Source of the DNA: Metridium senile
Taxonomy: Eukaryota; Cnidaria; Anthozoa; Actiniaria; Metridiidae
NCBI GenBank assembly: GCA_949775045.1
Contig: OX459097.1
Span: 62,001-126,000, forward strand
DNA: 64,000 bases
Direction: 5' to 3'
Shown: piece by piece, positions 1-15,127 of the stretch
Numbering within the stretch: the first letter of the stretch is position 1
How the letters are laid out: each line of letters opens with the position of its first letter
Notes under the pieces: model-generated
The model's database searches: none
Told to the model about the DNA's origin: nothing
The model's input: the letters and a program-made list of their open reading frames with translations, nothing else
Made by a program: the position numbers and the translations under genes

Positions 1-3000
1 TGCTCAAAAAAACTTGTTAAATTCATATTGAAAACACATAGCTGACTCTACAGGAGGCGAACCATTCGTATAACAACTAGAACCTCACACACACACACCG
101 CACACACAGTGACATTACCAAATATTCACAATCATGTTCAGTGTTCATAAGTTAAAAGTGATTTTTGTTCAGTTTGCAAAGGAAGAGAATGTGTGTTTGT
201 GCTATATCTCAACAGGCATACACACCAAACTATGAAAAGTGCATTGAGCAATTCCAAACGGTTGAGATGATTTCGATGGAGCCACAACGGTGGCGTTGTT
301 TGATCGTTTGTAATAAACCCCTTGGGATAATATCGGCTTGTTTCTAAGGCTTCATCTATTGTTCCTATCGAGACATCAAAAGCATCGACATTACGAGCAG
401 AATTTGAAAATGGACTACACTTCTACGATGGTTTAGATTTAATTCGGAAATGACAAACTACTTGTTAGCATTGGGCGAAACTACATCAGACGAAACCGTT
501 CCATTAGCTTTATACTCGTTGTACTTCCATGGCTTCGTTATGAAAGACGCTCCGTCTTCTCAGAGGGATTGTCCTTGAATGATTATAAAGTTTTTACCCT
601 AGTCATAATTCAAAATAACATCTAATACTGATTAAAAACGTGTAGGGCCAAACGTCTTTGATTTGTGTAGTATATGACACACCCAATGTAGATTACTTGC
701 TTGGTTTTGGTTTAACAAATAGGCTACTATTCTTAGTCAGTTATTGAATGTATATAAGATTCTTTCTAAAACCCGTTTGACAGCGAACAAGGATGAATAT
801 AGTCTTGACTACTAAGGTTTGCTATTTGCGTTGTATTTGACGAAGGTTTATACCCGTAGTCTGGTAGTTGATACTATGGCTTACCCAAAAAGGGTTTAGC
901 AGCGATGTTTCATTCAGACACTTCTATAAAAATCAGCAAAAACTGAGAAGAAATCCTTACTATGATAATAAACGGTATCGACAATATTATAAAGCAAAGT
1001 GGTCAAAATAGGGAAAATACATACATCTTCCTACATGATGTCATAGCTGTTCAAAAGATTCCTGTCAATACGATACAGTGCAGCTAATGAACAGAATTCT
1101 CGATATTATAGCAACTAAAGATCTATGTTGAAAAAGTGAATAGTAGTTTTATATTCTGTTTAAAAAAACAACAGCCATATGTCAACCAAACTCGTTAGTC
1201 TCTTCATCTCGTGTTCCTTGCAATTACTGTGTTTTCTTTTCGTTTTTATATTTCCGGCTAAGTTCAACACCTTCTCTACGAATAACACTTTTCGGCAGAT
1301 TGCAGAGCTAACAATTTGTGATTATAAGGTTTAAAAACTTTTTGATAAGCCGTTTTCATTCTAAAAGACTTTATTATTGTATTTAAGCTACGTGACTGAT
1401 GATCCATCAATTTTTCGTTTATTTTTGTATTCATTTTGGATTTTTTTAGTCCGTCTAACGAAATTGTGATTACATTAGAAGTGGTTTTTTTTTCTCTTTC
1501 TGTTTAAACTGAAACAAGACCAATTATCCAACCTGTACTTTGTTCAGTCTTCTACAATTGTGTACATGCAAGGATCAATCTCTTCGCTTTGCAGGCTGGC
1601 TCGATAATTTGATGAAAGTAAAGTTCTTTAAACTTTTCAATGTGTTTTTTTTAATAGTCTTTCGTATGAACTAGCTTTGTAGTCGAACTGGTTACTACTT
1701 GAAAGAAACTTATTGTGTATCAAGATGTTTCTCTGGATGTACAGGCACCATTACTAAGGTAACATAATTTCTCTTGTAAGAATCCATTATTGTTGACCAT
1801 AAACAGTGGTCAGTGTTCATATAACATAGATGGCCTTCAAGACACTATAGAATAACTAAAGTATCTTGTAGTTAGCGATGAAATAGGCCAATATGATTGA
1901 CAAATGTAATAGATACCTCTGATGACAAGCATTCAATTATCATCTGAATGGAAGTAACTTTTACACAAATTATACTTATGAAACTCCCTTCAAATCCGAT
2001 TCAGATATCAATTTAATCAGAAATCCACTTGTTTTTATCCTACCCTATGATTATCTGCTTTTTATAAAACCATTAATTAGATGTTTGTTAGACCTTTCTT
2101 TACCATAACAAAGCAAGAAAGAATTCGGTGTCTTAGTCCTCGTAACGCTTTGATTAGCCTATTCTTCTTGTATCTCTATCTGTAATTCGGCATCTATTGC
2201 GGTCGGCTCGTATACGTTGTATTTATGTTCTGGTTTCCGTTAAGATCCCAGTCAGGATGGTGACTGTTTCTTAATACCCTACTTGGTACGTCCCGCTGAT
2301 ATTTAAGGACTATGTAACACTTCTCAGATACTCAATAAGACTTGTAATCTTGTTCACACCATATAACATACTGCAACCATAAACTGGTTGAATAGTACAG
2401 TCTTCGTGCTCTATTAAACTATTAAGTTTTACTTTGTCAGCACCGCTATATAGAGGTTTTATCGAGGTCATAAAACTGATATTATACTAGTTTATGCTTT
2501 CTGCCTTGCAGACTAAATAGCATATAAAGAAACTATCGAATATATTATAGTCTTAAGAAGTATAGCGATGATTAACAAGTTACGCTCGTTTTCGGAGAAT
2601 GTTTCTGTGTTGTGCTTGCCCAAGTGATCGATAATAAAACACCTATGGTCCGTTCCATATTAATCGATCTCTACTAAGAATTTATCAATCTACCTTGGAA
2701 TGAAGGCTATTATTGACGTTGTTTCTATCTCAGAACAAGCTGGAGTCCTGCTGAAGCCAACACAAAGACCACCGATGCATCCAAATCGTTTGATTACCAA
2801 TCATGTAAATATTATATTGTACAGATAGAGACATAAATAACACACAAGTCTGTATGCAATGTGAATTGAGTATTTCTTGAACACAAATCCTAATATTTTT
2901 CGCTATTTATAACTAGCATCATTTTCCCTTGTAGAATCCATACTAATCAAATCATCTATAGCTGTGTCGAAAGACGCTGCGAGAATCTTACTAAGTTCAT

Positions 3001-3218
3001 AGTGACTAAGAGCCTCGACAAGCACTGCGATTTACCTTCTTAATCTAAGTACTCGGAAAGAGCTATTAATTACGAAAATATTTATTGAGTACGACCAAGT
3101 AAAAACAGTCTGTAATATGATGAGTTGAGACAAACATTTGATCTGACCTTAGCTCGAAATTCAAGTATCTTTATAGTACTATAAGGAAGGTTGCTGTGCA
3201 TCAGGGCAAATTACTTAC
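1..3218. other. Intron 2 of the LIM-homeobox gene; no other gene seen
   Basis: This AT-rich stretch lies between the exon 2 donor and the left edge. I see no LIM2 or homeodomain exon on the minus strand, no credible plus-strand exon and no recognisable transposon. A few short homopolymer runs are the only repeats. Confidence 0.5.
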
Positions 3219-3535
3219 TTCTCATAGTCATTTCTACAATACAGCTTTCGATCCTTGCTAAAGCATGACCTCGACAGTGGAGTACGGCAAATACAGCATT
3301 GTAAACAGCTTTCATGCCATGCTTCGTCAACAACTTTCATCAGGAACCGGTCCTCAATAGGCTCGTTGCATCCAGTGCAAATATTCATCCTGCCATTACA
3401 GCTCGATGCTTTACCTCCTCCTATATAGAAGCAAACAAATCCATGGGTTATTTTAACTGATCAAACCTTAGATAGTATATAGCGTTATTTCTTACGGTAA
3501 AATGGCTTGCATTCAAGGTTGTCTGCCATCGTCAT
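3219..3535 (-). CDS. LIM-homeobox transcription factor, Lmx1-like, 5' end only (exons 1-2)
   Basis: Partial gene on the minus strand. Exon 1 is 3496-3535, starting at ATG 3535 just after an in-frame upstream stop, and ends in a GTAAGA donor. Intron 1 is only 75 bp (3421-3495). Exon 2 is 3219-3420 and ends in a GTAAGT donor. The joined phase is consistent (1 then 2) and gives 80 codons plus two bases. Residues 28-78 form a complete LIM zinc finger: C28-x2-C31, H49-x2-C52, C55-x2-C58, C75-x2-D78. The stretches PIEDRFLM, WHESCLQC and DRKLYC resemble LIM1 of vertebrate LMX1A/B most, with Lhx1/5 as the alternative. LIM-homeodomain proteins are nuclear regulators of cell identity. LIM2 and the homeodomain are not present; I searched the region down to position 1 for a LIM2 signature and found none, so they must lie off the left edge. 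LIM identity is secure, the subfamily less so. Confidence 0.8.
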
Positions 3536-6500
3536 AGGGATGGGAGGAGAGGTAGTGCCGATTAAAGGCTACAAACCCCGCTTTAGTTTCACTGATATCA
3601 ACTATGGAACCAATTTTAAAGGGTTTAATATGTCTGGGTTGAGATACGCCGTATCACCATCCGCACGACACTCAGCTCTTGAACCGTTCTGGTTGTTTGT
3701 TTTCAAAATTTCCTTTTCAAACTGGATTTTCTTTGGAGCTTCAGTTAAATTCAAAACTCGTCCAAATCACCTGTCCAATGCTGTTGGGCTACTACTAAAA
3801 GTACAGTAAAAATATCAAGGATAGCGTGTTATTTTTAGTTATCGAGCGATTCGCCTCCTGTGATGTAGGTAAACCGGCCGTGTTGGACTATGCTGCCCGT
3901 GTGGAGGCCACTATGGTTGTCTAGCTTTGACACCTAAACAACTGAACTATTGGTGACTAAGGCGGCAAGGCGTCGTATCGTATTGTTCCTTCTCTAATGA
4001 CATATGACGTTTTGATTGATTGTCATGTGACTCTAAGGTTTTGGAAGTGAACGTAAACCCACGTGCAGCGATGACTGTAAAAAGTGAATTTTACTGACAT
4101 GTATTTTGTCATCTTGATATGGCGCGATTTGAAGCAACAAGCAATCAGGAGCTATTTTTAGCTCTAAGCTCGATATAATTAGTTTACAAAGCTGTATTAT
4201 TATACAAATTTTGGTGGCGGAGGTTTGAGACCTAGGGCCATTGAAGGAATACCGGAAATACAGGTTCACCAATGAGATCCTTTCAAGAAAGAAGATTCTA
4301 AGGAACTGAAGACACGTGCAAAAAAAAGCAGTACTTGATGACACCTGCAGAACCTATAAATGATTTACCTGTATGAATCCTAAAACACTTTAGGATATAC
4401 CAGGAAAAAGAACACTAACCCTATAGACAATTACTTTTTCTTAGTATTCGGAATATAGCGCTTTGACTAGGAATTACAATAATTGTGATTTATTCAGTTT
4501 CTTGTGACTAGTGTTGTCCTGGCGGTTGTTATTTGGAAAGGTCGATGACAAGTTTAGCTGTCTATCACAAGTAGCCTTCCGAATAATGCGTACGCCCCCA
4601 AAAACTTCAGACCGCCAATTGCATTCAATTGGCGGTATCGTTTGAAAGAAAGCTAAATATTGCGGCCAATTGACACTCCAGTCACCTTATTCCTGTACCA
4701 TAACCGATTATATTACGAATTCCGAACAATGGTCGAACTAGAGTAAGTTAAAAAACCGCAACTTAAAAAGAATAAAAGGCTACCCAAAGAGGTTAATCTC
4801 AAGGTCAATTGAATTTTATCCGATTAACCAAAAGTCCGAATATTTCTGGTGGAATGCATTAATGTTGTTAGTAAGGAATAATAAGATGACTGGAGAACCA
4901 CTTGAGAATAAATGTTGGCCATTTGATATTTTAAGCGTGAGTCTTGGACCATTTGAATGGGTTCAAGAACCAATTAAATCGATCTCATACAGTTGAAACA
5001 AACTTACAAGAATGAATTCGCTAAAAAGATCGTTATTGTTTTGACGGTATTCATAAAGGCAGTCGATTGGATTGTTATGGCAAAATACACACAGCGAGTA
5101 GCTGTTTTATACTCGAGATCTGCAAACAACAAACAGATCTTTACGTCTGGGTACACACAGAGAACGTAAATCAAACCATCACCCGAACTGATCTAATTAA
5201 AGGCTTCTTTGAATTTTCAACGATGCAATTACCAGCTATTCAATTGTAAAGTGGTTAATACTATGAGACGACAGTAAATACATATCGTGATACTATACTA
5301 ACTTACTCGCTAGTTTCTATACATACCGTGATAGTCACCCAAACAAGAATAATGTATATCCATAAGAGTATATCAGCGCTACTGAAGCACGCTCAAAACA
5401 CCACCACTTAAATACACTCATTCACGTGGCTAAACTCATTGTCGGCATTTTTTTCCGGCATCCGATGAAATGAGAGTTTCGTAGATGCGAAGGATATTAA
5501 AGGGAATACCCCTGTAAGTTGTGTGAAGGGTTTTTTAGGTAGCGAGCTCAAGTGCATCACGCCTCTTACACCCCTGCAGTAAATCTTTCAAAACTTGGTG
5601 TGAAGAGAGTATGAAATAATAAACCGTGATGACAGTTCTACTTGCACGAGGTCGATATGTCGTTATGTTTTTTCTCGACGGGCTACTGAGTAGCAATTAT
5701 ACTTCAGTACATAATGACAATGTTTAGCTCCAAGTGGACGATCGAACAAATAGAATAATGATTGACCCGCGCCAATCGCGTTTATTTGCCTATTGCTCGA
5801 GGCGTTAAAGGTAACCGATACCTTGTCTTTACTCGCGTGTTGATCAACTCAACATCAAGGGAACTTTTCTTTTTCTACTTCGTTGACTTTTATTTTGGAT
5901 CAAATGAAACAAATCAGGTTCTATTGGTTATTGGGGTAGCTTCTTTAGGTTTTTTTGGTCAGTATTTTTTATATTAGAAGTCGGTACGTCGTTTAAAAAC
6001 GTCTTATTGTATGGTCTATTGTGCTTCGTTACGGTTCAAACAAGTAGCCGCTAGTTAAACCTCAACTTTTGTAGGCAATTTGAACACACCACACACCAAC
6101 AGCAAGTACTTTTGAGTTTAGCTTGCACCTTTGCTAATCATTTTTCAAGACAGGCTTCTACAGTGCCATTATTTCCATCAAAATCAGGTTAGAATTAGTA
6201 GGTCTTCACCGCTTTGTCGGATCCCACAAACCACAAAGGCTAATGTTATGCTAAATTATTTCAAAGGACATCCTTGGGTTCCGCCGACAGGACTGCACAG
6301 CTGCTCTGATTATAGTCGTCCCTTCTAAATAACTTTTAGAACAAACTGGGTGACTAACTATAAACATCAACAAACACACCAAAAACCCTTAACAACTCAA
6401 CAAAATTGATATTGACTAAGGTAAATTGCAAAGAAAGTGACACAGACGAGATTAAGTCCTTTTTGATAATCAACTAACGTACGAACCACTTCAGGTATAC

Positions 6501-9500
6501 CCAAACCATTTTTTGTTAATGTTCTTAAACAATACATACTTGTGTTGGATTGTAAATTGCTTCTCACTAACTCATCTCATTACAGACAAACATTGCGTGT
6601 ATCTAGACTGTCTGCTTTATTGACACTTTGTCTTGTTTAAGCTCAAAACCGTCCCCAACATAAAGGAAGTATCCATAGATCAAGTAAAATAGATAGTAAT
6701 ATTATTATTACTTCAAGGACCTCCTCACGATTCTCCATAATTGAAATATTTAATAGTTTTGAGTAATTAATGCTGTATTCAGATTCCTCAAGAATAACAT
6801 GCAAACCAACGTTCTTATCTAATCGTCGCCTTTCAACAAAGATAGAGAAACAATTAAATTTTTCATTTCTTGTAGTGTAGATTTCAAAAGTAGATTATAA
6901 AAACACTTCCTTGACACCTTATATATGAGGTTTGTTTAGAAAAACAGAACATGATCCAAATATTGCTCTTTTCCTCGGCCTCAGTGCTTTCCATCAAAAC
7001 CTTACTTAATTGAAGAAGAATACTTTGTTGTTTTGAAAATCAGTTTGAAATACATGATTCAATTGGTGATTTCATCAGTATGGTATCGGTGTTCAAAGAA
7101 AGCGCAAACTGGGAGAAAATTAGCTCATTAAACATCATTGTAATTGGTTCCAGGGACCATCTAGACTTGTGCACTAATGAACTCAAGTTTTCTCAAAAAT
7201 ACTAAAATACCAAATATTTGCTTCTTCTCTTATCTCAAAATTAAGACTTTTTTCTTATTTGAGTTTCTGTCAAATTTTACGAGTACATCTTTTTTACGAA
7301 GTCTTTCCTTATTAAACCAATGGTAGGGTTTTTTTAATAAAGTTCAGAGATGAAACAATGCATTTGTCAAATATTTCTATTAAGTGAAGAAGTATTTTAT
7401 AGGGGTGATGATGTTTTGACTGAAGCCAATTTAGTCACACAGATAGTTTCACTTCGATTCACCTGATGTTCCTCAAGTATTTAACCAGTCTGGTTGGAAC
7501 ACATTTTTTACATATAAAATTACAAGGAAATCTAGTTGATTGTCTATACTGAACAAGCTAATTACTTATGTATCTGTTATAAAGCCATGTATAGGAAAAG
7601 CAGACAGTTTTCCTAATTCTTTCGCTCCTCCATCAGATAGACACAGTGAGGTATTCTTGTATGAACCTCACATTACATTATAAAACCTATGATTTTTTAA
7701 AGAGCTTATGTACTAATAGGAATATTGAATTAGATATCTTTGAACTCTTGAAATAGTGATTATGCAATGCAGTCGTCGCGGAAGCAATCATTTGAAAGTC
7801 AAACACTGGATGACTTTCCACCCATAGACTCTTTTTAAATCAAAGTAGTCATGAATTGTACTATTACTTTATCAATTTAGTTTCTTTATATATCATATAT
7901 ATACTGCAGTATATATCATTCCTAGTGTTAAAAAAAGGTTTTCTTTGATAGTGAACTGATACATTTTGACTTAAGGCTGTATAGATATCTTGGTCCTCCT
8001 TAAACCTGTTCAATATAACGCGTAAATAGACCTTCAGGTGCTTTTCCTTTTAGAAAAAAAGAGACCATCTGTACAATAAAAGAAAACGAATTCATTATGA
8101 AAGATGTACAAAATGCTCAATCAGTTTTTGAAAAAATCTGAAAGGAGCTTGTAAATCAAGGGTGTATTGTATTGATTTCTTTCTGTAAAACGCTGAGATT
8201 CCGTGACCTTTCAACAAATAAAAAAGCTCTTAAATAGGAAGTATATATGATAATAAATGATCCCGACACTAGTCTAAACTGTAAGAAACTTAACCACAAA
8301 CTCGTTGAGCGGTTCCATCGAACCATGAAGACTTGACAATGCCGGCAGAAGCGTATCAAAAGATCATATCTTTGCCTTCAACACCAACTAATGAGTTAGG
8401 TTTTGTTAAAAGAAAAGAAGCTCACAACCATGAAATTGCATGCTTGTTGATAATGACTGTCGTTTCTTTTTCGAACTGTTATAATATTATGAACAGCCAA
8501 CCCAACAGTGGACTCATCGAGTAACAATCTTGCTCGGCAATCCAACATCTTCCTCAACATCTCAAAATGGTCAGTAATGCGAACGTTAAGCAAACTAAAC
8601 TTGACACTAAAATCCTTGGCTTTAAAGAATTTGTCATTTGTGAAACACATAAAAACACGAGTTAAAAATAGAAGAATTTAATCGCTTGTTATGCCTATGT
8701 AAAAGCCTATATCCTCCTGTTTAGGACGCTGAGAGGACCGAGAGACCTCCATGGGGTGGTCAGCAAAGCCGGCAAATTTGTTCTTTCTATTATAAAGCAC
8801 TCCGTTTAGAATAATATTCCAGAACGTAGCGAGATGGAAAGAGAGGAACTAAGCTGTCAAACGATTAAAAATAGACAACCTTAGCACTATATCTCGCTAC
8901 ATTTTGACATGAGTGGGGTGCGTAGCCGATAGTTTAACGCTTGTATCTAAACTACAAGACGGTGAACGGCCTACCTAAATCTGTGCTTAGTTCCATGGCA
9001 AACTTCCCTGAACGACTTGGCAGTTGTAGAGCTCTCAGAATATTGAATGTTTTCAGTCTCTTGGTTGAAGGACGATTGTGTCAACACTAGCACCGGATTT
9101 AGGCTTCCACTTCTCCAGTTGGTCATTCATACAACTGAAAAGGCGGGATTAATGTGTGCCAGCTTTGACATTAAGGCACACTTGAATATTCATCACAACA
9201 TAGTCTTGTTTTTATTGAACCGTTATTGGCGTGTGCTATCTTGGTGTGAAATCCATCCCACTCGATCAATCGTTCTTACAATGCGGATAATTATATCAAT
9301 CATCCGTGATGGTTTGTTGAAAACTTTTGTTCAAAACTTCTATTCTATATAAATCACTTTGTTGTAATATTCATGAGCTTCTTTTAGTGGAATTTGTAAT
9401 GAGTTCCAAATTGTTTGGGACGTGCATAATCATGTCCCGCTAAATTCTCTCAACCAATCAGATTCGTCGGTTTGTCAAGATTTTTTCAGTAATACAGCTC

Positions 9501-12500
9501 TATCTTCAGGATCTGAATTTTGAAGAAATGCATTTAAAAGATGATGAATGTCAAAAAGTGGTAATTAACATTGATTATAATTGGAAGAAGCACAATTTCT
9601 TAGGAATGTTGTGGGATATGAAATAACCCCAACTGTGATATAGCGAATTCTTTCTTTTTATGATTGATGTTCATTGCCTGCTGTTGAACAAGTGAATTTC
9701 TTACTAGGTTGATATAGAAATTTGTACACATGAGGAATGTACAAATTACATGCTAATAACCAACAAGAAGTCAGTTATTTGGTCATAGTACTTCAAAACT
9801 AACGGGCTTGTTTATCAAAAAGATAATAACATCATCTGCAATGGATAATTAATGAGCCTCGCCCCAGTACAGGATCTCACACATAGACTTCTAGCAGAAC
9901 TAATATGTTTATTGAGAATCGATGAATCATACTAATACACGACTGGAAAAATATGTTATTAAGTACCAAATGCACTTATTCTGTGTGAAACATGGAATCG
10001 GCTATGCCCTAGATATGCTGCACCATCATCCATGAATGCTGCAAATATAGAAACTCGTTTCCCTTAGTAACCCGGCAATTAGCATTAAACACACGAGTTT
10101 CAAAAGCAGCTTGGTCAATATTAGTCTGTCAAAGTGTCAACTGTGCGGTGAATACAAGGTTCATTTTGACAGCACCTAACACAGGTCATGTGGGTGATGA
10201 TGACAGTCTGTCAGTAACGTCAACGTTCAAAGAAGGCCGAAAGAGCAAACAGCCAATGTAAATTTTACTTGTACGTGAAAAGAAGTCTACGGATGTTTGG
10301 CTTGCAGGATAATCACCTCCTGTTGAGTGGCAGCTTGGCCCTTTATGCGTATTAAATTATTCAGCTCTTCGCAAATGCAGCTAGGACCAAGAGTCAACAG
10401 TACACAAATTGCAAGGAAACTTAGTACGTTGTTCACTGGCTACCGGAAAATTTGTTGACTAACAACAAGAGCCTTATTCAACTTAAAGGAACTTTTCTGT
10501 CACAAAGTTATCTTAGAATTCTGATTATAAAATTCGTGGAAGTTATTAAAGTATATATGCAATTTTCACTGCCTTTTAGGTTAATCGAATATGGATGTTG
10601 TTATATGTCAATATATCAGTCCTTTGGTACCTTTTTCTCACCGAATAGACACACTTGAATTGATAATCTATTTGCATATAGTCTTGGCAGCACTTTCTTC
10701 ACTTGTTTAAGATTTTACAAATAAAGCTAAAATCTCTTATTCAACCTTATTTCAATATACTTTCATTAAAAATATCCCTTCACATTCAGACTCTTCAAAA
10801 CCAAAATAGCATCAAAATCATCAGCGCAGTCCATATCTGATATTGAGTTTTTAATTTTACAGGGTTGTTTGCACTACATCAAGAGAGCGAGTAAGAGACG
10901 TTTTCCCGCTTTTTTTTAGAGTAAACTATGAAAGAAGTATCTGTTACGAACGTCAAAATCAAATGACAAGAACCCCTAATGTCCGTCACGTTTATTCAAA
11001 TTAACCGAGCAAACAAATCCTGCCTGTAAAACGACTACTACAAGGGCTTTGCGTTCTTGTTTTCAAAAACTACGAGTTGAAAGAGAATTTTAAAAAAAAT
11101 CAAGTTTCCATGACAAAGAGTGCAAACGAACACAACAAAGATTCGTGTCTCCATTGATGCCGAACACTAAAGTCGACAATGAAGGAGCGAAATCGTTGCT
11201 TGACTCAATTCAATTCGATAGTAGGTTAACTGTTCTGTTCATTTGATTTGTTAGTGACTCTTTAGATTTTTCCCTCTCGTCTAAAGTGTAGAAGAACAAA
11301 TTACTTGCGAGAAATTTAGCTGACCCAGCAGGATATCCAGTGCGGTGTTGGATTCGTCTCTGCCGCTATGATCTGCCGACAGTATATCTACAATAGATAC
11401 AGCGAATAAACTCACGATTTTCATTGTTCAAGGAATTTCCTTTAATTCATTCTTGTCGGCTTTTATTAGTACAAAACTCGGTCAAAATGTGCTCGGCAAA
11501 GGCTTTGAATCTGACAACATAAATCTTTATTAATCTAAGGGCGTGGACTGGTAGCTCGTATTCTGTGATTTACTCATCCTAGTGTAAGTACTAACTTCAA
11601 CTAAGCAAAACTCGATTCGCAAATCTTTGAAGTTTGGTCTTTGAAAGTCTTTCGTTTAGAATTTGCTTGAACTCGCGGAAACAATCGAAGACAGCATATG
11701 CAAGTCGATTTGTTTGCTTTGGTTTTGTTGACCTTTTTCATCTGCCATGCGGACAAACATGGAAATATACGAGTTCCTTTCTCTATCAAATTGACATTAT
11801 TTGTGCCATTTTAGTCGATGTTATTTCACTCACTTCAGACTGGTTAACTTATAAATGAAATTATGGTGTACGATAGCAGTTTCAGTTGTAGTGACAGTTT
11901 AGTCCTTCCATTGGTATACACGAGCATGTCCAACCGTATTTAACAGTTTTATAAAGTGGTTCGAGGAACCTAAGTTTCCTTGTGAAACCCTTATACATAT
12001 ACCGGTAAGTTTTTGCGCGATTAGAAACAACCATTTAATGACTATGAACCCTAATTGTGGCCACATGTACTGTCATTCAAATACTAGTAAATCGTTTACT
12101 TTTAAGGTGTTTTTAATACTTTTCTATGATATACTTTTAGTCATGCATATTTTTTTAATTTCTGTATCGTAATTTCGTCGCTTCTGGTTAGTATCGATAT
12201 CCTTAAATACTCTGACCATCCTAGACTATAATTATGTTAAATCGATTTGACCTTTTTCTAGTATCACAAAGAAAGCCTTTTGAGGAGAAAACCGATATTC
12301 TTTACAAGCAATTTGTTCTTTCTTAAGTTTCAAAGAATGTTTTTTAGTGTAGTGTCTTGTTAAGCGGTTGAATGCATCTTATTTCTACTGATTGTTATCG
12401 AAACAGTTACAGATCATTAACCATTAATTCTAGCCCAAACAGCCACTTTTAAACGAATAGCATTCGTAAAGTTATAGCAATAATTCTAGTCTATAAATGA

Positions 12501-15100
12501 GAAGGGCAAAGCTATTGCAAGTTGTCCTTGACTGATCTAGGCACAAGCTAGTTCTTATACATCCCTCGTTCCCTGTACATATTTCTATATCTTTGTGTTT
12601 GGTAAAGGGATGTAAAAGAAATATTTCTTTGATATCAAGATTCATAATTAGATTTAAAAAAGAGTATTTGAAAATACAAAGGAAAACGGTCGGAGATATT
12701 CTTGCCTCTAGCGATTTGTTCGGCCTAAAATGTTTTACTGTAAGTGGCCTAAATAAATTGCAGTGGATGTTATATCGAAACTGGACACTTCTTTGGTCGT
12801 TTTAAAATAATAAAGATGTTCTTGTTAGTCGTTTACTTTGTATGCTGAGCTAGCTTGTAACATGTGCTGCCTGCTACTACTGAAGGTTTCAGCTAGAGTT
12901 TACTTTCTATGTTATATTATATCAATCAGTCCTATACACTATGCTATAAACTATCTTTTGTATGTCAGTTTTTTATAGCTACTTGTCTTCATTGTATTAT
13001 ATCTAAGATTGCAAACCTTCGAGAGTTTCCCTATAGAGTACATAGCACAGGATTTAACATTTGTTGGACGCCATTAACCCTTGTCCCTTATGAAAACAAG
13101 TATAGCTGTACATATGAATACAAATACTCCATAATCAACTGTAACATGTTTTTCTCTGTAAGCTTAATAAAAAAAGGAAATCAATTTTAATTTAACGCCC
13201 AGAATGTGTTCGGTGCTTAGGATTTTTAATCAACTGGAGTTCTTGACATCCTGTGCTGGGGGTTCTCTCTCTCTCCAGTGACTTTGCCAAGTGTACATTT
13301 GTACTTTATTGCGATTTTTTTTTTCAATGAATTTGACTTGAATGAATTCAAATGATTTGGAGAGGTTATAGTTGGTTATTTATATTCAAGCATTTCTAGT
13401 AAAATATATTGACAAATATTACAAATTGTAAATTTAAACGGGAAAAGATACAGTGAGTACATCAAGCAAAGAGTGTCTTTGAATTTCCTGATTTCATCAA
13501 GCAGCAAAGAAGACACCAACTTATTCACAATAACGATAAAAAGCTTTAGGGTGTGAAAACTTGCTCCACTATAATTACAATTTCGTTTTGTTCGGCTTCT
13601 TTGAGGATTACACCGCTTGCTTCTTAGGTATTAAACGATTTTCCGAGAGCAAATAATTAAAAAATCTTATGTCTGTGGCACTTTGAAAGTACACGCTGGT
13701 TATTTCTGGCTCTAGAAAGTCTCTACATGTTTTTGTGTTAAACATGAATCATTTTATTACTTCACTTTCATATTCGCGTTGCCACGGTACGCGATTAGTA
13801 ATTCAACTATGAACACAAAATTAGGCAAAAAAATCATTAACTTTTTAACTGCAAATAAATTATATTTTTCGATTATCGAAATTGGTATTGTGGTTTTTCA
13901 AGACTAAGTGTGAGACTGGGATTGAGTAAGGATTTTATGAGCCCTTGTTACTTACTCATCACCAGAACAAATACACTACACGCATTAGTTTATGGTGGAT
14001 CTTGTATTTGAACTAGTCTTTCTAGTTACCGACCATAAAAGTATATCACTCCTATTAAAATGTGTAGTCAAATAAATGCGATATTCTGTATCCGGTCAGT
14101 TTGGCCTTTACATCTTATTTCTGCCAAAGATGAGTTGGAAATTGTTATCTTGAGCAGGCAGTTTCTATACAAGTCTATAAGATATCTTAGCACTGCGAAA
14201 AATAACTAGTAAACCTGATATCTATACAAAATGTATAAATAGGTAGCTTGTTCACAGGCAAATATTTCCCGCCTTTATTTCAACAGGCAGGTTTTAATAA
14301 AACTGGGACATTGTGTGAAGGATCGGGTGTTGACAGTTTTGCTCCAATTTGACTGTTCTTATCTTTTTGCATTTCATTAAGAGAATGTTTGTTGTAAATA
14401 ATAACCAGAGTCCTATGGTAATCACAATAACGAACGAACTTGAGTAAATGTGAACTTTTATAATTTAATTTACGTCGTCTTTGTTCTAGTAATTGAATGT
14501 CTACTTCACGCTAAAATGAACAATAAAAACTATGCCAGGGTTATCCTACGGCTGTGTTCAAAATGCAAATGTTTTACACAACCATCAGAAGTGAATTGTC
14601 GGGTTTTTTTTTTCTTTCCCTAGTATAGTATCGACTGTTGTAAACTATTTTATAAAGAAATCACTTGTGTTCTTTACAATAAAATCAATTTCCTTGAAAG
14701 TAGAACCATTCAACATATGAAAAACAACGAATAACCGAGAAGTAAGCATGGCTAACACTGCCTTTTTGATGAGACAACACAGAAAAACGCTCCAAATGCA
14801 TAAGGAACAATGGTTGATATTGGTGGTTTATCTGTATGTCATTAGAATGTTGTTATCTCTAAGGACTATTAAGTCTATAATGATAGCAGCCATACAACCA
14901 TCAAGGAAGGAAGTATGTGTGTGTTTACTTATGGAATGCAGGTCAATTCCCAGCCAGTCCAAGTTTCTAAAGAATGGACAAATGCTATAAAAACAGTGTT
15001 TCGAGAAGAAAAACAATACCTTGAATAATGTCTTTCGTGAGCCATGGAAGTACCAAATCTATGTAATAAACATTCGTACCTTCGTTTTGCTCCGGTAATT
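3536..15100. other. 5' flank of the LIM-homeobox gene; repeat-poor, no gene seen
   Basis: About 11.5 kb with no convincing exon, no microsatellite and no terminal-inverted-repeat element. The only small structure noted is a hairpin near 4609-4635 with the arms ACCGCCAATT and AATTGGCGGT. Small open frames occur on both strands at chance frequency and lack domain signatures. Position and repeat depletion fit regulatory DNA of a developmental gene, but no specific enhancer can be claimed by eye. Confidence 0.4.
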
Positions 15101-15127
15101 CAGGAATCATACTCGATCAAGCGAGGA

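Noticed and set aside
3507..3809. 100-codon plus-strand open frame
   Set aside because: It is antisense to the first LIM-homeobox exon and its 5' flank, has no domain signature, and the minus-strand splice structure explains the region.
4033..4344. 103-codon minus-strand open frame
   Set aside because: Leucine/serine/cysteine-rich as expected from AT-rich chance; no splice partner in phase with the LIM gene.
9047..9352. 101-codon plus-strand open frame
   Set aside because: No recognisable domain, no flanking splice logic and chance-like composition.
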